Source: Pelagibacter sp047722505
Lineage (GTDB): Bacteria; Pseudomonadota; Alphaproteobacteria; Pelagibacterales; Pelagibacteraceae
Assembly (NCBI RefSeq): GCF_047722505.1
Contig: NZ_CP159814.1
Location: forward strand, 1,359,136 to 1,423,135
Length of the DNA stretch: 64,000 nt
Direction: 5' to 3'
Shown: piece by piece, positions 25,367 to 35,133 of the stretch
Layout of the letters: the number at the start of each line of letters is the position of its first letter
Position numbering within the stretch: the stretch's first letter is position 1
Position numbers and translations under genes: made by a program
Notes under the pieces: model-generated
What the model was told of the DNA's origin: nothing
The model's database searches: none
The model's input: only the letters and a program-made list of their open reading frames with translations

Positions 25367-27310
25367 TTAAGCGCTTTTTTCTTTATTATCTTCCTTGTCT
25401 TCTTTACTTTCTTCTTTAACTTCTTCAAAGTCAGCATCAACTACATTATCATCTTTTTTTCCTTCATCATTTTTATTATCATCTTTAGATGAGCCTTCTT
25501 TTTTTTCTTGAGATTTATAAATTGCCTCACCCAACTTCATAGAGGCTTGAACTAAAGTTTCAGTTTTTTTCTTGATATCTTCAGTATCAGTTCCTTTTAT
25601 AGCTTCTTTTAAATCAGTTGAAGCATCTTCGATTACTTTTTTATCTGCATCAGAAACTTTTGCTCCATGCTCTTTTAGATTTTTTTCAGTTGAGTGCAAA
25701 AGAGTATCTGCTTGATTTCTAACATCTACAGATTCTCTTTTCTTTTTATCCTCTTCTTTATTTGCCTCAGCATCTTTAACCATTTTTTCAATTTCTTCGT
25801 CACTTAAGCCACCTGAAGCTTGGATTTGAATTTTTTGCTCTTTGCCAGTGCCCTTGTCTTTTGCAGAGACACTAACAATTCCATTAGCATCAATATCAAA
25901 AGTTACTTCAATTTGAGGAACACCTCTTGGTGCTGGTGCAATACCTACCAATTCAAAATTTCCTAACATTTTATTATCTGAAGCCATTTCTCTTTCACCT
26001 TGCAGTACTCTTATTGATACTGCAGGTTGATTATCATCAGCTGTAGAAAATACTTGGCTTTTTTTAGTTGGTATCGTTGTATTTTTTTCAATTAATTTTG
26101 TTGATACACCACCTAGTGTTTCAATTCCAAGTGAAAGAGGAGTTACATCCAATAGAAGTACATCTTTAACATCACCTTGAAGAACACCAGCTTGAATCGC
26201 AGCGCCCATTGCAACTACTTCATCAGGGTTTACACTTTTGTTTGGTTCTTTACCAAAAAAGTTTTTAACTTCGGCTAAAACTTTAGGCATTCTTGTCATT
26301 CCTCCAACCATTACAATTTCGTCAATTTCATTTGCAGTAAGACCCGCATCCTTAAGAGCAGTTTTGCATGGAGGTATAGTTTTTGAAATTAAATCCTCAA
26401 CTAAAGCTTCCAATTTTGCTCTAGTCATTTTTAAATTAATATGTTTTGGACCCGTTTTGTCTGCAGTTATAAATGGTAAATTAACATCAGTTTGCTCAGC
26501 AGAAGATAGTTCAATTTTCGCTTTTTCAGCAGCTTCCTTTAATCTTTGAAGAGCTAGTTTGTCAGTTTTTAAATCAATGCTACTATCTTTTTTAAACTCA
26601 CCAATTAAGTAATCTACTATAGCGTTATCAAAGTCTTCACCACCTAAAAATGTATCACCATTTGTAGATTTAACCTCAAATACGCCATCACCTAATTCAA
26701 GAATAGAAACATCAAAAGTTCCACCACCCAAATCATAAACTGCGATTTTTTTGTTTTGTTTTTTATCCAGACCATATGCTAGTGAGGCAGCAGTAGGTTC
26801 ATTGATGATTCTTAAAACTTCAAGGCCTGCAATTTTACCTGCGTCTTTAGTTGCTTGTCTTTGAGCGTCATTAAAATATGCAGGGACTGTAATAACAGCT
26901 TTAGTTACTTCTTGACCTAAATATTTTTCAGCTGTTTCTTTCATCTTTTGAAGAATGAAAGCAGAAATTTGTGATGGAGAATATTTTTCCCCTCTTGCTT
27001 CAATCCATGCATCTCCTTTTTCTGAGTTAACAATTTTAAAAGGGGCTGCAGCAATATCTTTTTTTACAGTCGGATCTTCAAAACTTCTTCCAATTAATCT
27101 TTTAACTGCAAAAATAGTGTTTTCAGGATTAGTTACAGCCTGTCTCTTTGCGGGTTGACCTACAAGCTTTTCACCATCTTCAGTGAATGCTACAACTGAA
27201 GGAGTTGTTCTTGCGCCTTCTGCATTTTCTAAAACTTTAGGCTGGCTACCTTCCATTATAGAAACGCATGAGTTTGTTGTACCTAAATCTATTCCAATAA
27301 TTTTGCTCAT
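25367..27310 (-). CDS. dnaK: Chaperone protein DnaK (Hsp70)
   Basis: The 647-residue protein has the three Hsp70 phosphate motifs: GIDLGTTNSCV at the N terminus, YDLGGGTFDVS and VGGMTRMPKV. The substrate domain and an acidic/lysine-rich lid tail follow. The 62-base gap after grpE contains AAGGA before the ATG, and on the minus strand CTTGTA, which could be a heat-shock -35 element, although no good CCCCAT-type -10 is seen. No CIRCE element was found. Confidence 0.98.
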   Translation of the reverse strand: MSKIIGIDLGTTNSCVSIMEGSQPKVLENAEGARTTPSVVAFTEDGEKLVGQPAKRQAVTNPENTIFAVKRLIGRSFEDPTVKKDIAAAPFKIVNSEKGDAWIEARGEKYSPSQISAFILQKMKETAEKYLGQEVTKAVITVPAYFNDAQRQATKDAGKIAGLEVLRIINEPTAASLAYGLDKKQNKKIAVYDLGGGTFDVSILELGDGVFEVKSTNGDTFLGGEDFDNAIVDYLIGEFKKDSSIDLKTDKLALQRLKEAAEKAKIELSSAEQTDVNLPFITADKTGPKHINLKMTRAKLEALVEDLISKTIPPCKTALKDAGLTANEIDEIVMVGGMTRMPKVLAEVKNFFGKEPNKSVNPDEVVAMGAAIQAGVLQGDVKDVLLLDVTPLSLGIETLGGVSTKLIEKNTTIPTKKSQVFSTADDNQPAVSIRVLQGEREMASDNKMLGNFELVGIAPAPRGVPQIEVTFDIDANGIVSVSAKDKGTGKEQKIQIQASGGLSDEEIEKMVKDAEANKEEDKKKRESVDVRNQADTLLHSTEKNLKEHGAKVSDADKKVIEDASTDLKEAIKGTDTEDIKKKTETLVQASMKLGEAIYKSQEKKEGSSKDDNKNDEGKKDDNVVDADFEEVKEESKEDKEDNKEKSA

Positions 27311-27372
27311 AACTTAATTCCTTTCTTTCATATAAGTGTTAATTTTTAATCTACAAGTTCTGACAAATATTA

Positions 27373-28017
27373 TTAATTGCCTGAATTTTCTTTATTTTCC
27401 ATGCTTTTTTCTTCATCTATTTTAGTTTTTTTTGAAACAGCAACAAGTGCTGGTCTTAAAAGTCTATCTTTCATCATAAATCCTTTTTGAATTTCTTTAA
27501 CAATTGTTCCTGGTTCTTTTTGATCATCATCAATTTCCATCATAGCCTGATGTTGATTTGGATCTAATTTTTTCCCAATAGAGATTATAGCTGTGATGCC
27601 ATTTTTTGAAAAAATTGAAACCATATCTTTATTTATAATTTCAAAATGTTCTAAAGTTTTTTTAAGAGTCTCTGTATCTTTTAATATCTCATCACTTTCC
27701 AAAACTTGTTTTGATCTCTCTAGGTTATCAATTAAATTTAGAGCTTCTTTAGCAAAAGAAAAACCACCATAATCAAAGGCATCATCTTTTTCTTTTTCAA
27801 ACCTTCTTCTTTGATTTTCCATTTCTGCAAAAGCTCTAGCAACCTTGTCTTCTAGTTCTTTAATTTTTTCTTCAGGCGTAAGTTCTTTAATCTCTTCTTT
27901 TACCTCTTCTTTATTGATAGAGGTATCTGATTGAGTTTCTTTACTTAGCTCTTCTGCTTTTAATTCATCAGCTTCTTTATTTACATTTTCTGAATTAGTG
28001 TTTTGCTCTTTATCCAT
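27373..28017 (-). CDS. grpE: DnaK nucleotide-exchange factor GrpE
   Basis: The 214-residue protein has a long acidic, coiled-coil N terminus (about 1-65) and the family core, with AEMENQRRRFEKE and the C-terminal VKEIQKGFMMKDRLLRPALV motif. It releases ADP from DnaK. It heads the leftward grpE-dnaK-dnaJ-dapB-nth run. The repressor gene hrcA, often upstream of grpE, is absent: rdgB lies divergently only 36 bases away. Confidence 0.96.
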   Translation of the reverse strand: MDKEQNTNSENVNKEADELKAEELSKETQSDTSINKEEVKEEIKELTPEEKIKELEDKVARAFAEMENQRRRFEKEKDDAFDYGGFSFAKEALNLIDNLERSKQVLESDEILKDTETLKKTLEHFEIINKDMVSIFSKNGITAIISIGKKLDPNQHQAMMEIDDDQKEPGTIVKEIQKGFMMKDRLLRPALVAVSKKTKIDEEKSMENKENSGN

Positions 28018-28053
28018 AGAGACATATATGGTATGAAATTTATTAATTGCTAG

Positions 28054-28656
28054 ATGCTAAAGAAAAAAATTACAAAATTACTAATTGGTACAAATAATAA
28101 GGGAAAACTTAAGGAAATTAAGAATTTATTACCCAATAATCTTAAAATTTATTCCCCCCAAAATTTTAAAATTAAAAGTCCAAAAGAAGATGGCAGAACA
28201 TTTGAAGAAAATTCTTTGATTAAAGCAAGGTATTTTTCAAAAAAATCTAAAATGTTGTCTTTGTCGGACGATTCTGGACTAGAGGTCGATATTTTAGAAA
28301 AAAATCCAGGAATTTACTCTGCTAGATGGGGAGGTAAAAAGGGTGATTTTAATAAAGCGATGAATAGGGTTTTTAAAGAATTAGATAAAAAAGACAAAAA
28401 CTGGAAAAAAAAAAAAATTACAGCAAGGTTTGTTTGTGCGTTAACCGTGCATGATTTAAATAAAAAATTAATAAGCTCAATTGGTAAAATAGAAGGCTCT
28501 ATCTCACCTGTTATGAAGGGTAAAAATGGATTTGGTTATGACCCAATATTTATACCCAAAGGAAAAAAAATTACCTTTGGTGAAATGAAGTCATCTGAAA
28601 AATATAAAATAGATCATAGATTTAAAGCTTTTAAAATAATTAAAAAACTTTTTTAA
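28054..28656 (+). CDS. rdgB: Non-canonical purine NTP pyrophosphatase (RdgB/HAM1)
   Basis: The 200-residue enzyme removes dITP and XTP from nucleotide pools. It has the family start LLIGTNNKGKLKEI, the SLSDDSGLEVD active-site block, PGIYSARWGG and GFGYDPIFIPKG. The ATG at 28054 is 36 bases from the divergent grpE start. A run of 13 A (28405-28417) encodes lysines in the middle of the gene and could cause slippage or sequencing errors. The 3' end overlaps the convergent LpoA-like gene by 17 bases. Confidence 0.95.
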   Translation: MLKKKITKLLIGTNNKGKLKEIKNLLPNNLKIYSPQNFKIKSPKEDGRTFEENSLIKARYFSKKSKMLSLSDDSGLEVDILEKNPGIYSARWGGKKGDFNKAMNRVFKELDKKDKNWKKKKITARFVCALTVHDLNKKLISSIGKIEGSISPVMKGKNGFGYDPIFIPKGKKITFGEMKSSEKYKIDHRFKAFKIIKKLF

Positions 28657-29791
28657 ACTCTTCATTCTCAACTTTATAAAAATTCAAAACATGGTTTATT
28701 TTGTTATTCTTAATTTCAAAAATTCCAACTTTACCTTTGAATAGAGTTTTTTTGGAAAACATATTTTCATCAACAATAGAGTCGTTTTGAAGTATTAAAT
28801 AATAAACAAGACCAACTAAATCATAACTTAAAAAGGATAGTTGGTTTGGATATTGATTATATTTTTCATAGTATTCAGATGAAAATTCATCATAATTATT
28901 TTTATTAACAGAAGGAAAATAAAGAGGTTGAGAGCTTGTTTCCTTGAGAAGAGTTTCATCAAACCATTGATTAAGAGTTATAAAATATTTATCTTTTGGA
29001 GATACATCAGTATATAATAGAGAAGTTGTTACACTTTTTAAACTTTCATCAAAATCTGAAATTATTACTGAATCAAAATCAACATTACCAAGGGTATCCT
29101 TCTTTTTTAATTCTTTAATTAAGCGCTCTTTATTACTTTGTTCAGATTTTTCCAATCTTACTATTTCATCTTCTAGATTTTGCTTTCTAATTTTATAACG
29201 TGTTATTTTTTCGATTTGCTTGGTGAGTATAGTCGGATCTGTACTATAAACATAATTTTCTAATATCTTAATTCTTGAATCGTATATTGCTTTTTCAATT
29301 TCATTTTTAAAAATTACGTCTGGAGTTAAAAAAATAGTTTTATTAATTTTGTTTAATTTTAAAAACTTTTTTATCGCATTTAATTGAGAAGTTGCATTTA
29401 TGCCAGCATTAATAATATTTTTTGAAAAATTCTCATTTTTATTTGTTAGAGATAAAAAAATTATTTGATCTAGTTCATTAAGATTAATTAAACTTTCATT
29501 AAACACTGGGCCAATTATTATTTTTACCCCCGTGTCTGCTAATTCTTTAGCAGCTTCTAAAGTAATTTCAGGATTTGATTTTGTATCCCTAGGAAAGATT
29601 TCAATTGATGGGTTATCAATTTTGTTAATGGCTAATCTTACAGATTTAATTATAGATTGTCCAATTTCAGAATTTTTACCTGTTAACGGTACCAGTAAGC
29701 CTATTCTGATTTTTTCATTAGCTTTAATATTTCCTAAATTGATAGAGAAAACTATTGTCAAAAGTAATATAATTTTGATAATTTTTTTCAT
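28640..29791 (-). CDS. LpoA/LppC-like penicillin-binding-protein activator (periplasmic-binding fold)
   Basis: The 383-residue protein has an N-terminal signal peptide (about 1-24, no lipobox Cys). The mature part starts IRIGLLVPLTGKNSEIGQS, the type I periplasmic-binding fold shared by LpoA and amino-acid receptors. Synteny decides the call: in E. coli lpoA lies between rsmI and dolP, and here the three genes are together, with lpoA inverted. LpoA stimulates penicillin-binding protein 1A. Without a lipid anchor it may be freely periplasmic. A coiled-coil-like charged stretch lies around residues 205-230. Confidence 0.75.
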   Translation of the reverse strand: MKKIIKIILLLTIVFSINLGNIKANEKIRIGLLVPLTGKNSEIGQSIIKSVRLAINKIDNPSIEIFPRDTKSNPEITLEAAKELADTGVKIIIGPVFNESLINLNELDQIIFLSLTNKNENFSKNIINAGINATSQLNAIKKFLKLNKINKTIFLTPDVIFKNEIEKAIYDSRIKILENYVYSTDPTILTKQIEKITRYKIRKQNLEDEIVRLEKSEQSNKERLIKELKKKDTLGNVDFDSVIISDFDESLKSVTTSLLYTDVSPKDKYFITLNQWFDETLLKETSSQPLYFPSVNKNNYDEFSSEYYEKYNQYPNQLSFLSYDLVGLVYYLILQNDSIVDENMFSKKTLFKGKVGIFEIKNNKINHVLNFYKVENEEFKKVF

Positions 29792-29823
29792 TTTAATGTT
29801 ATTATTATAACGTTTATAATTTA

Positions 29824-30687
29824 ATGATTCTACACACTGACAACATAAATAATAAAGTTAAAAGTGGCCTTTATATAGTCTCTACACCAATTGGAAATTT
29901 AAGCGACATTACCTTAAGAGCCTTAGAGGTATTAAAAAAATCAGATTATATACTTTGTGAAGATACCAGAACTTCAAAAAACCTTTTAGATCGTTATGAG
30001 ATAAAATCTAAACTTATCTCAAATCACAAATTTAACGAAAAAAAAAACCTATCTAAAATTATTGAGATCTTAAAGTCGGACTGCATCGTTTCTTTAATTT
30101 CTGATGCTGGAACACCCTCTGTATCAGATCCTGGAGCAATATTAATTAATCAGTGCTTGATTAATAAAATTGATATTTTTCCAATTCCAGGAGCCTCAGC
30201 AGTTTCATCTGCCGTTTCTATAAGTGGTTTTAATGAAAAATATTTCTTTTATGGTTTTTTTCCTGAAAAAGATAAAAAATTAAAAGAAGATTTTGAAAAA
30301 TTGAAAAACGTAGACGGCTGTATTGTATTTTTTATTTCACCAAGAAAATTTAATAGATCTGTAAAAGATATAAAACACTACTTCAGTGATAGAAAAATTT
30401 TAATATGTAGAGAGATGACTAAATTTTATGAAGAGTTTATCAGAACAGATATTGATAAGTTGGAACCTTTTAAGTTAGATCCCAAAGGTGAACTAACAAT
30501 CGTGATTTCTGAAAAAGCAAAAGAAAAAAATTCTTCGATAATCTTAAAAGAATCTGATAAGAAGAACATTAAAAAGATGATTAAAAAATTAAGTATTAAA
30601 GACATTACAAATTTAATTAGTCAAAACTCTAATGTGCCAAAAAAAGAAATTTATAATTATTGTTTGAAATTAAAAAATGAAAAATAA
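29824..30687 (+). CDS. rsmI: 16S rRNA (cytidine1402-2'-O)-methyltransferase
   Basis: The 287-residue SAM enzyme carries the tetrapyrrole-methylase fold: GLYIVSTPIGNLSDITLRA, CEDTRTSKNLL, LISDAGTPSVSDPG and FPIPGASAV. It methylates C1402 in the ribosomal P site. It is divergent from the LpoA-like gene with 32 bases between, and its end overlaps the DolP-like gene by 11 bases, reproducing the lpoA/rsmI/dolP neighbourhood of proteobacteria. Confidence 0.96.
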   Translation: MILHTDNINNKVKSGLYIVSTPIGNLSDITLRALEVLKKSDYILCEDTRTSKNLLDRYEIKSKLISNHKFNEKKNLSKIIEILKSDCIVSLISDAGTPSVSDPGAILINQCLINKIDIFPIPGASAVSSAVSISGFNEKYFFYGFFPEKDKKLKEDFEKLKNVDGCIVFFISPRKFNRSVKDIKHYFSDRKILICREMTKFYEEFIRTDIDKLEPFKLDPKGELTIVISEKAKEKNSSIILKESDKKNIKKMIKKLSIKDITNLISQNSNVPKKEIYNYCLKLKNEK

Positions 30688-31270
30688 AATTATTTTAATA
30701 AGTTTAATCTTTTTAGTTTTTACGGGCTGTGTAGGGATAAGCTCAACAGGCATTTTTGGAACAGGTGTTAGTATTGCGATAGATCCAAGATCTTTAGGTA
30801 CACAAATAGATGATTCAGTTATGCAAAAAAACTTAACTGGAAGATTAGTGTTAAGAGATAAGATATATTTAGTTTCTATAAAAACAAAAGTTTTAGATGG
30901 AAGAATCTTTTTAACTGGTAAAGTTAACGACCCGGAAGAAAAGCTTCAAATCACTAAATTGGCCTGGGAAACAAAGGGAGCTAGATCAGTTAGAAACGAT
31001 ATTAAGATAAAAGAGAATTTTAATTTTAAACAATCAGCAAAAGATTTATTAATAACCTCTCAATTGCGGTCGGCTATGATCTTTAATAAAAAAATTAAAT
31101 CAACGAATTATCAAATAGACACATATAAGAAAAAAATATTTATTTATGGAATTTCTCTAACTCAAGATGAGAGACAAGAAGTAATAAATGAAGCTAAAGA
31201 GGTACTTGATGTTGCAGATGTTATAGCAAGTATTGTTTTAGTTGAAGATTTAAGAATTCAAAAAAATTAA
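30677..31270 (+). CDS. BON-domain outer-membrane lipoprotein, DolP/YraP-like
   Basis: The 197-residue protein has a lipoprotein signal peptide with lipobox VFTGCVGIS (Cys18). Two BON domains follow, roughly residues 50-115 (LVSIKTKVLDGRIFLTGKV) and 120-195 (the IFIYGISLTQDE region). DolP in E. coli maintains outer-membrane integrity. The gene overlaps rsmI by 11 bases and the convergent maeB by 4. Confidence 0.85.
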   Translation: MKNKIILISLIFLVFTGCVGISSTGIFGTGVSIAIDPRSLGTQIDDSVMQKNLTGRLVLRDKIYLVSIKTKVLDGRIFLTGKVNDPEEKLQITKLAWETKGARSVRNDIKIKENFNFKQSAKDLLITSQLRSAMIFNKKIKSTNYQIDTYKKKIFIYGISLTQDERQEVINEAKEVLDVADVIASIVLVEDLRIQKN

Positions 31271-33555
31271 TTTTTTTTATAATTAATTATATCAGCAGAG
31301 TAGGCGGCAATAGAAGCCAAATTTATAATCTCTGGTGTAGATGATCTTAAAGGAGCTATTTCAATCGGTTGTCCTAAGCCAATTAATAGAGGCCCTATTA
31401 CTTTTGTATCACCCAAGCTTTTCATCATTTTATAAGAAATAGCTGCACTGTGTTGGCCTGGCATTACTAAAATATTTGCGTTTCCAACAATATTTGAAAA
31501 AGGATACAGTTCTTTATACTCTGAGTTTAAAGCAACATCAGGCTGCATATCTCCATCAAATTCAAAATCAACATTTTTACTTTTTAAAATTTCAACAGCT
31601 TTTTTTATGTGTTTAGTTCTACTTGTAAGTGGCTGACCAAAAGTTGAATGAGAAACAAAAGCTACTTTTGGAACAAAGCCAAAAAGTTTTACTACCCTTG
31701 CGGTAGATATAGCAATTTCAGCTAGCTCTTCTGAGCTTGGATATTCATTGACACTAGTGTCACCAACAAAAATAGTTTTTCCTTTTGCGACAACCATATT
31801 TAGCCCAAACATAATTTCACCAGGTCTAGAATCTATTACTTGTGTAACTTTATCAAAAGAGGCACCAAATCTTCTAGTATTTCCAGTAACAGCACCATCT
31901 GCATCTCCACAAGCCACCATGCATGATGCCCAAACAACCCTATCGTTTCTAACTAGTCTATCGCAGTCTCTTTCTAAAAAACCTTTTTCTCTTTGTAGCT
32001 TTTCAAATAAAAAATTTACATATTTCTTTCTTTTTTCATTATCTTCCGAATTTATTATTTCAATATCAAAATTTTCCTTATAACCAATTTCTTTTATTCT
32101 TTCTTTTATCTTCTCTTTTTTCCCCACCAGAATTGGAGTTCCTAATTTAGAATTTTTAAATGCAATTGCCGCTTTAAGAGTATTTTCATCTTCACCATCT
32201 GCAAAAACAATTTTTTTTTGATTTTTTTTAATATGAGAATTAATACCTTGCATAATAGATACAGAGGGATCAAGTCTTTGTTTAAGTTGATCTTTATAAA
32301 CTTCAAAATCTTTTATTGGTTTTTTTGCAACACCACTATCCATAGCAGCTTTTGCAACAGCCACAGGAATGACACTAATTAATCTTGGATCAAAAGTAGA
32401 TGGAATTATATAGTCTTTCCCATATTTAGGACGATCCCCTCCCATGGCTGCAGCTACTTCATCTGGCACATCTTCTCGGGCTAATTCTGCAATTGCATTG
32501 GCTGCTGCAACCTTCATTTCTTCATTAATAGTTGTAGCTCTGACATCTAAAGCTCCCCTGAAAATGTAAGGGAAACCAATTAAATTATTTACTTGGTTAG
32601 GATAATCAGATCTTCCGGTTGCAATAATAGCGTCATTTCTAACTTCCATAATTTCTTCAGGAGTTATTTCTGGATCAGGGTTAGCACAAGCAAAAATAAT
32701 TGGGTTCTTTGCCATTGTCTTTACTAACTCCTTTTTTAAAGCACCTTTAGCCGACAATCCTAGAAAAACATCTGCTCCATTAATGGCATCTTCTAATGTT
32801 CTATTTTTAGTTTCAATTGCGTGGGCTGATTTCCATTGATCCATACCTTCCGTTCTACCTCTGTAGATAACGCCTTTACGATCTAGCATCGTCACATTTT
32901 CATTAGGCACACCACTATTCTTAAATAAATTTGTACAAGCAATTGCAGAAGCGCCAGCTCCATTAACAACAACTTTAATATCTTTTATTGATTTGCCGCT
33001 TATATCCAAAGCATTGATTAGTGCGGCCGTGGTTATTATGGCTGTCCCATGTTGGTCATCATGAAAAACAGGAATGTCCAAAATTTCTTTTAGCTTTTCT
33101 TCAATAATGAAACAATCAGGAGACGCTATATCCTCTAAATTAATTCCACCAAAACTACATGCAAAATTTTTAATACTATTTATGATTTCTTTGGAATCTT
33201 GGCTATCAATTTCTAAATCTATTGAATCTATGTCAGCAAATCTTTTAAATAAAACTGCTTTACCTTCCATCACGGGCTTAGATGCTAATGCTCCTAAGTT
33301 ACCCATTCCCAAAATAGCAGAACCATTGCTGATTACCGCAACCAAGTTTCCTTTTGAGGTGTAGTCATAAGCTGTCTCTGGATTATCAGCAATTACTTGT
33401 ACAGGCACGGCAACTCCTGGTGAATAAGCCAAAGCAAGATCTCGCTTCGTAGTCATTGGTTTTGAAGAATTGATCTCAATTTTTCCAGGCTTATTTAAGC
33501 TATGGAATTCCAATGCCTCTTTATCTGTGTAATGATCTATTTTAGTTTTTTTCAT
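31267..33555 (-). CDS. maeB: NADP-dependent malic enzyme with phosphotransacetylase-like C-terminal domain
   Basis: The 762-residue protein joins a malic enzyme (1 to about 430) to a phosphate acetyltransferase-like domain (about 435-762). The malic part shows LALAYSPGVAVP, FHDDQHGTA and VVNGAGASAIACTNLF; the second domain shows VFADGEDENTLKAA and PLLIGLGQP. It makes pyruvate from malate with NADPH; in MaeB the C-terminal domain is regulatory, responding to acetyl-CoA. The 3' end overlaps dolP by 4 bases; murJ is divergent 50 bases away. Confidence 0.95.
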   Translation of the reverse strand: MKKTKIDHYTDKEALEFHSLNKPGKIEINSSKPMTTKRDLALAYSPGVAVPVQVIADNPETAYDYTSKGNLVAVISNGSAILGMGNLGALASKPVMEGKAVLFKRFADIDSIDLEIDSQDSKEIINSIKNFACSFGGINLEDIASPDCFIIEEKLKEILDIPVFHDDQHGTAIITTAALINALDISGKSIKDIKVVVNGAGASAIACTNLFKNSGVPNENVTMLDRKGVIYRGRTEGMDQWKSAHAIETKNRTLEDAINGADVFLGLSAKGALKKELVKTMAKNPIIFACANPDPEITPEEIMEVRNDAIIATGRSDYPNQVNNLIGFPYIFRGALDVRATTINEEMKVAAANAIAELAREDVPDEVAAAMGGDRPKYGKDYIIPSTFDPRLISVIPVAVAKAAMDSGVAKKPIKDFEVYKDQLKQRLDPSVSIMQGINSHIKKNQKKIVFADGEDENTLKAAIAFKNSKLGTPILVGKKEKIKERIKEIGYKENFDIEIINSEDNEKRKKYVNFLFEKLQREKGFLERDCDRLVRNDRVVWASCMVACGDADGAVTGNTRRFGASFDKVTQVIDSRPGEIMFGLNMVVAKGKTIFVGDTSVNEYPSSEELAEIAISTARVVKLFGFVPKVAFVSHSTFGQPLTSRTKHIKKAVEILKSKNVDFEFDGDMQPDVALNSEYKELYPFSNIVGNANILVMPGQHSAAISYKMMKSLGDTKVIGPLLIGLGQPIEIAPLRSSTPEIINLASIAAYSADIINYKKN

Positions 33556-33605
33556 TTATGTTAATTAGAGATACAAATGGAGCAAATTTAAGACTAATAT
33601 GATTT

Positions 33606-35132
33606 ATGAATCTTCTCAAGTCAACAGGCACATTTAGCTTTTTTACAATAATTAGCAGACTACTAGGTTATATAAGGGATATTTTAATTGCGATCTTTCT
33701 TGGAACAGGGTTTTTAGCTGATGCATTCTTTGTTGCCTTCAGAATTCCAAACACTTTTAGAAGGTTATTTTCAGAGGGAACTTTTAATGCAGCATTTGTA
33801 CCAAGCTATTCATCATTATTAGATAATAAAAAAAAATCACAATATTTTGCAAACAGCATTTTTAATTTACTAATCTTAGGATTGTTTTTTTTAGTACTTA
33901 TTATTGAAATTTTTATGCCATTATTTGTTTTCTTAATAGCGCCTGGCTTTGAGGGCGACTATCAAAAAATGGAACTAGCGGTAATGCTAACACGTATTAC
34001 ATTTCCTTTTCTTATATTTATTAGTTTGGCATCTTTTTTCTCTGCCATTTTAAACTCAAACAATAAATTTGCCATTGCATCTGCGGCCCCTATTATTTTA
34101 AATATACTTTTAATTACTGTTTTATTATTTGGAAAAATACTAAATGATAAGTTGGTATATTATTTATCATACGCTGTAACTTTGTCAGGTATATTACAGT
34201 TAGTTTTTTTATATTTTTATGTAAAAAAATATTTTTCACCCAGTGTTAACTTTCATATTAGAATTGACAGTAAAGTTAAAACTTTCTTTAAAAAACTATT
34301 ACCAAGTATTTTTTCATCAGGTGTTACCCAAATAAATATTTTAGTTGGAACTATTATTGCATCATTTCAAACTAGTGCGGTTTCTTATCTTTACTATGCG
34401 GATAGAGTTTATCAAATAAATCTTGCCATCGCTGGAATTGCAATTGGTACTGTTATCTTGCCTCAACTGTCTAAGTATGTTCAAAAAAAAAACAAAGAAA
34501 AAATCAATTTAATCCAGAACAAAGCTTTGGAATTAAGTTTGTTTTTGAGTATTCCTGCTGCAATGGCGCTATTGATTGGATCGGAAGAAATTATATCATC
34601 ATTATTTGGCTATGGTTCTTTTGATGAGTTAAGTGTTAAGAATTCCGCAAAAGCATTATTTTATTTTGCAATTGGTTTACCAGCATTCGCTTTAATAAAA
34701 GTTTTTTCTACTTTTTTTTTCTCAAGGGATAATACAAAATTACCTTTTTATATTTCTCTAATTTCAGTCTTATTAAATATATTGATTAGTATTATTTTTT
34801 TTAAAGAAGTAGGTTTTATAATTATTCCAGTAGCTACTACAATATCATCCTGGTTTAACGCAATTTTTTTATTTATTTTTTTGAAAAAAGAAAATTTATT
34901 TAATTTTAATTTAACTTTTATCGATAGATTTATTAAAATTTTAGTTGCCACTATTTTAATGGGGATTTTCTTTAATTTTTTGATTTATTTTTTTAACGAT
35001 AAGTTAGGTTATTTAGAAAACTTGAAAGCAATTTATTTAATTAGCATAGTTGCAATAGGATTGATGTTCTATCTTTTAGTTGCGATTTTAATCAAAGCTT
35101 TTAAAAAAAGTGATATTAATCTAAACTATTAA
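33606..35132 (+). CDS. murJ: Lipid II flippase MurJ
   Basis: The 508-residue integral membrane protein has about 14 hydrophobic segments. The family motifs include SRLLGYIRDILIA near the N terminus and FRIPNTFRRLFSEGTFNAAF, where the arginines line the lipid II cavity. It flips the peptidoglycan precursor to the periplasmic face. The ATG at 33606 is 50 bases from the divergent maeB start. trpS begins one base after its stop, as in many alphaproteobacteria. Confidence 0.96.
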   Translation: MNLLKSTGTFSFFTIISRLLGYIRDILIAIFLGTGFLADAFFVAFRIPNTFRRLFSEGTFNAAFVPSYSSLLDNKKKSQYFANSIFNLLILGLFFLVLIIEIFMPLFVFLIAPGFEGDYQKMELAVMLTRITFPFLIFISLASFFSAILNSNNKFAIASAAPIILNILLITVLLFGKILNDKLVYYLSYAVTLSGILQLVFLYFYVKKYFSPSVNFHIRIDSKVKTFFKKLLPSIFSSGVTQINILVGTIIASFQTSAVSYLYYADRVYQINLAIAGIAIGTVILPQLSKYVQKKNKEKINLIQNKALELSLFLSIPAAMALLIGSEEIISSLFGYGSFDELSVKNSAKALFYFAIGLPAFALIKVFSTFFFSRDNTKLPFYISLISVLLNILISIIFFKEVGFIIIPVATTISSWFNAIFLFIFLKKENLFNFNLTFIDRFIKILVATILMGIFFNFLIYFFNDKLGYLENLKAIYLISIVAIGLMFYLLVAILIKAFKKSDINLNY

Positions 35133-35133
35133 T

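Noticed and set aside
27311..27372. CIRCE or clear heat-shock promoter before dnaK
   Set aside because: Only CTTGTA on the minus strand resembles a heat-shock -35; no matching -10 and no TTAGCACTC repeat.
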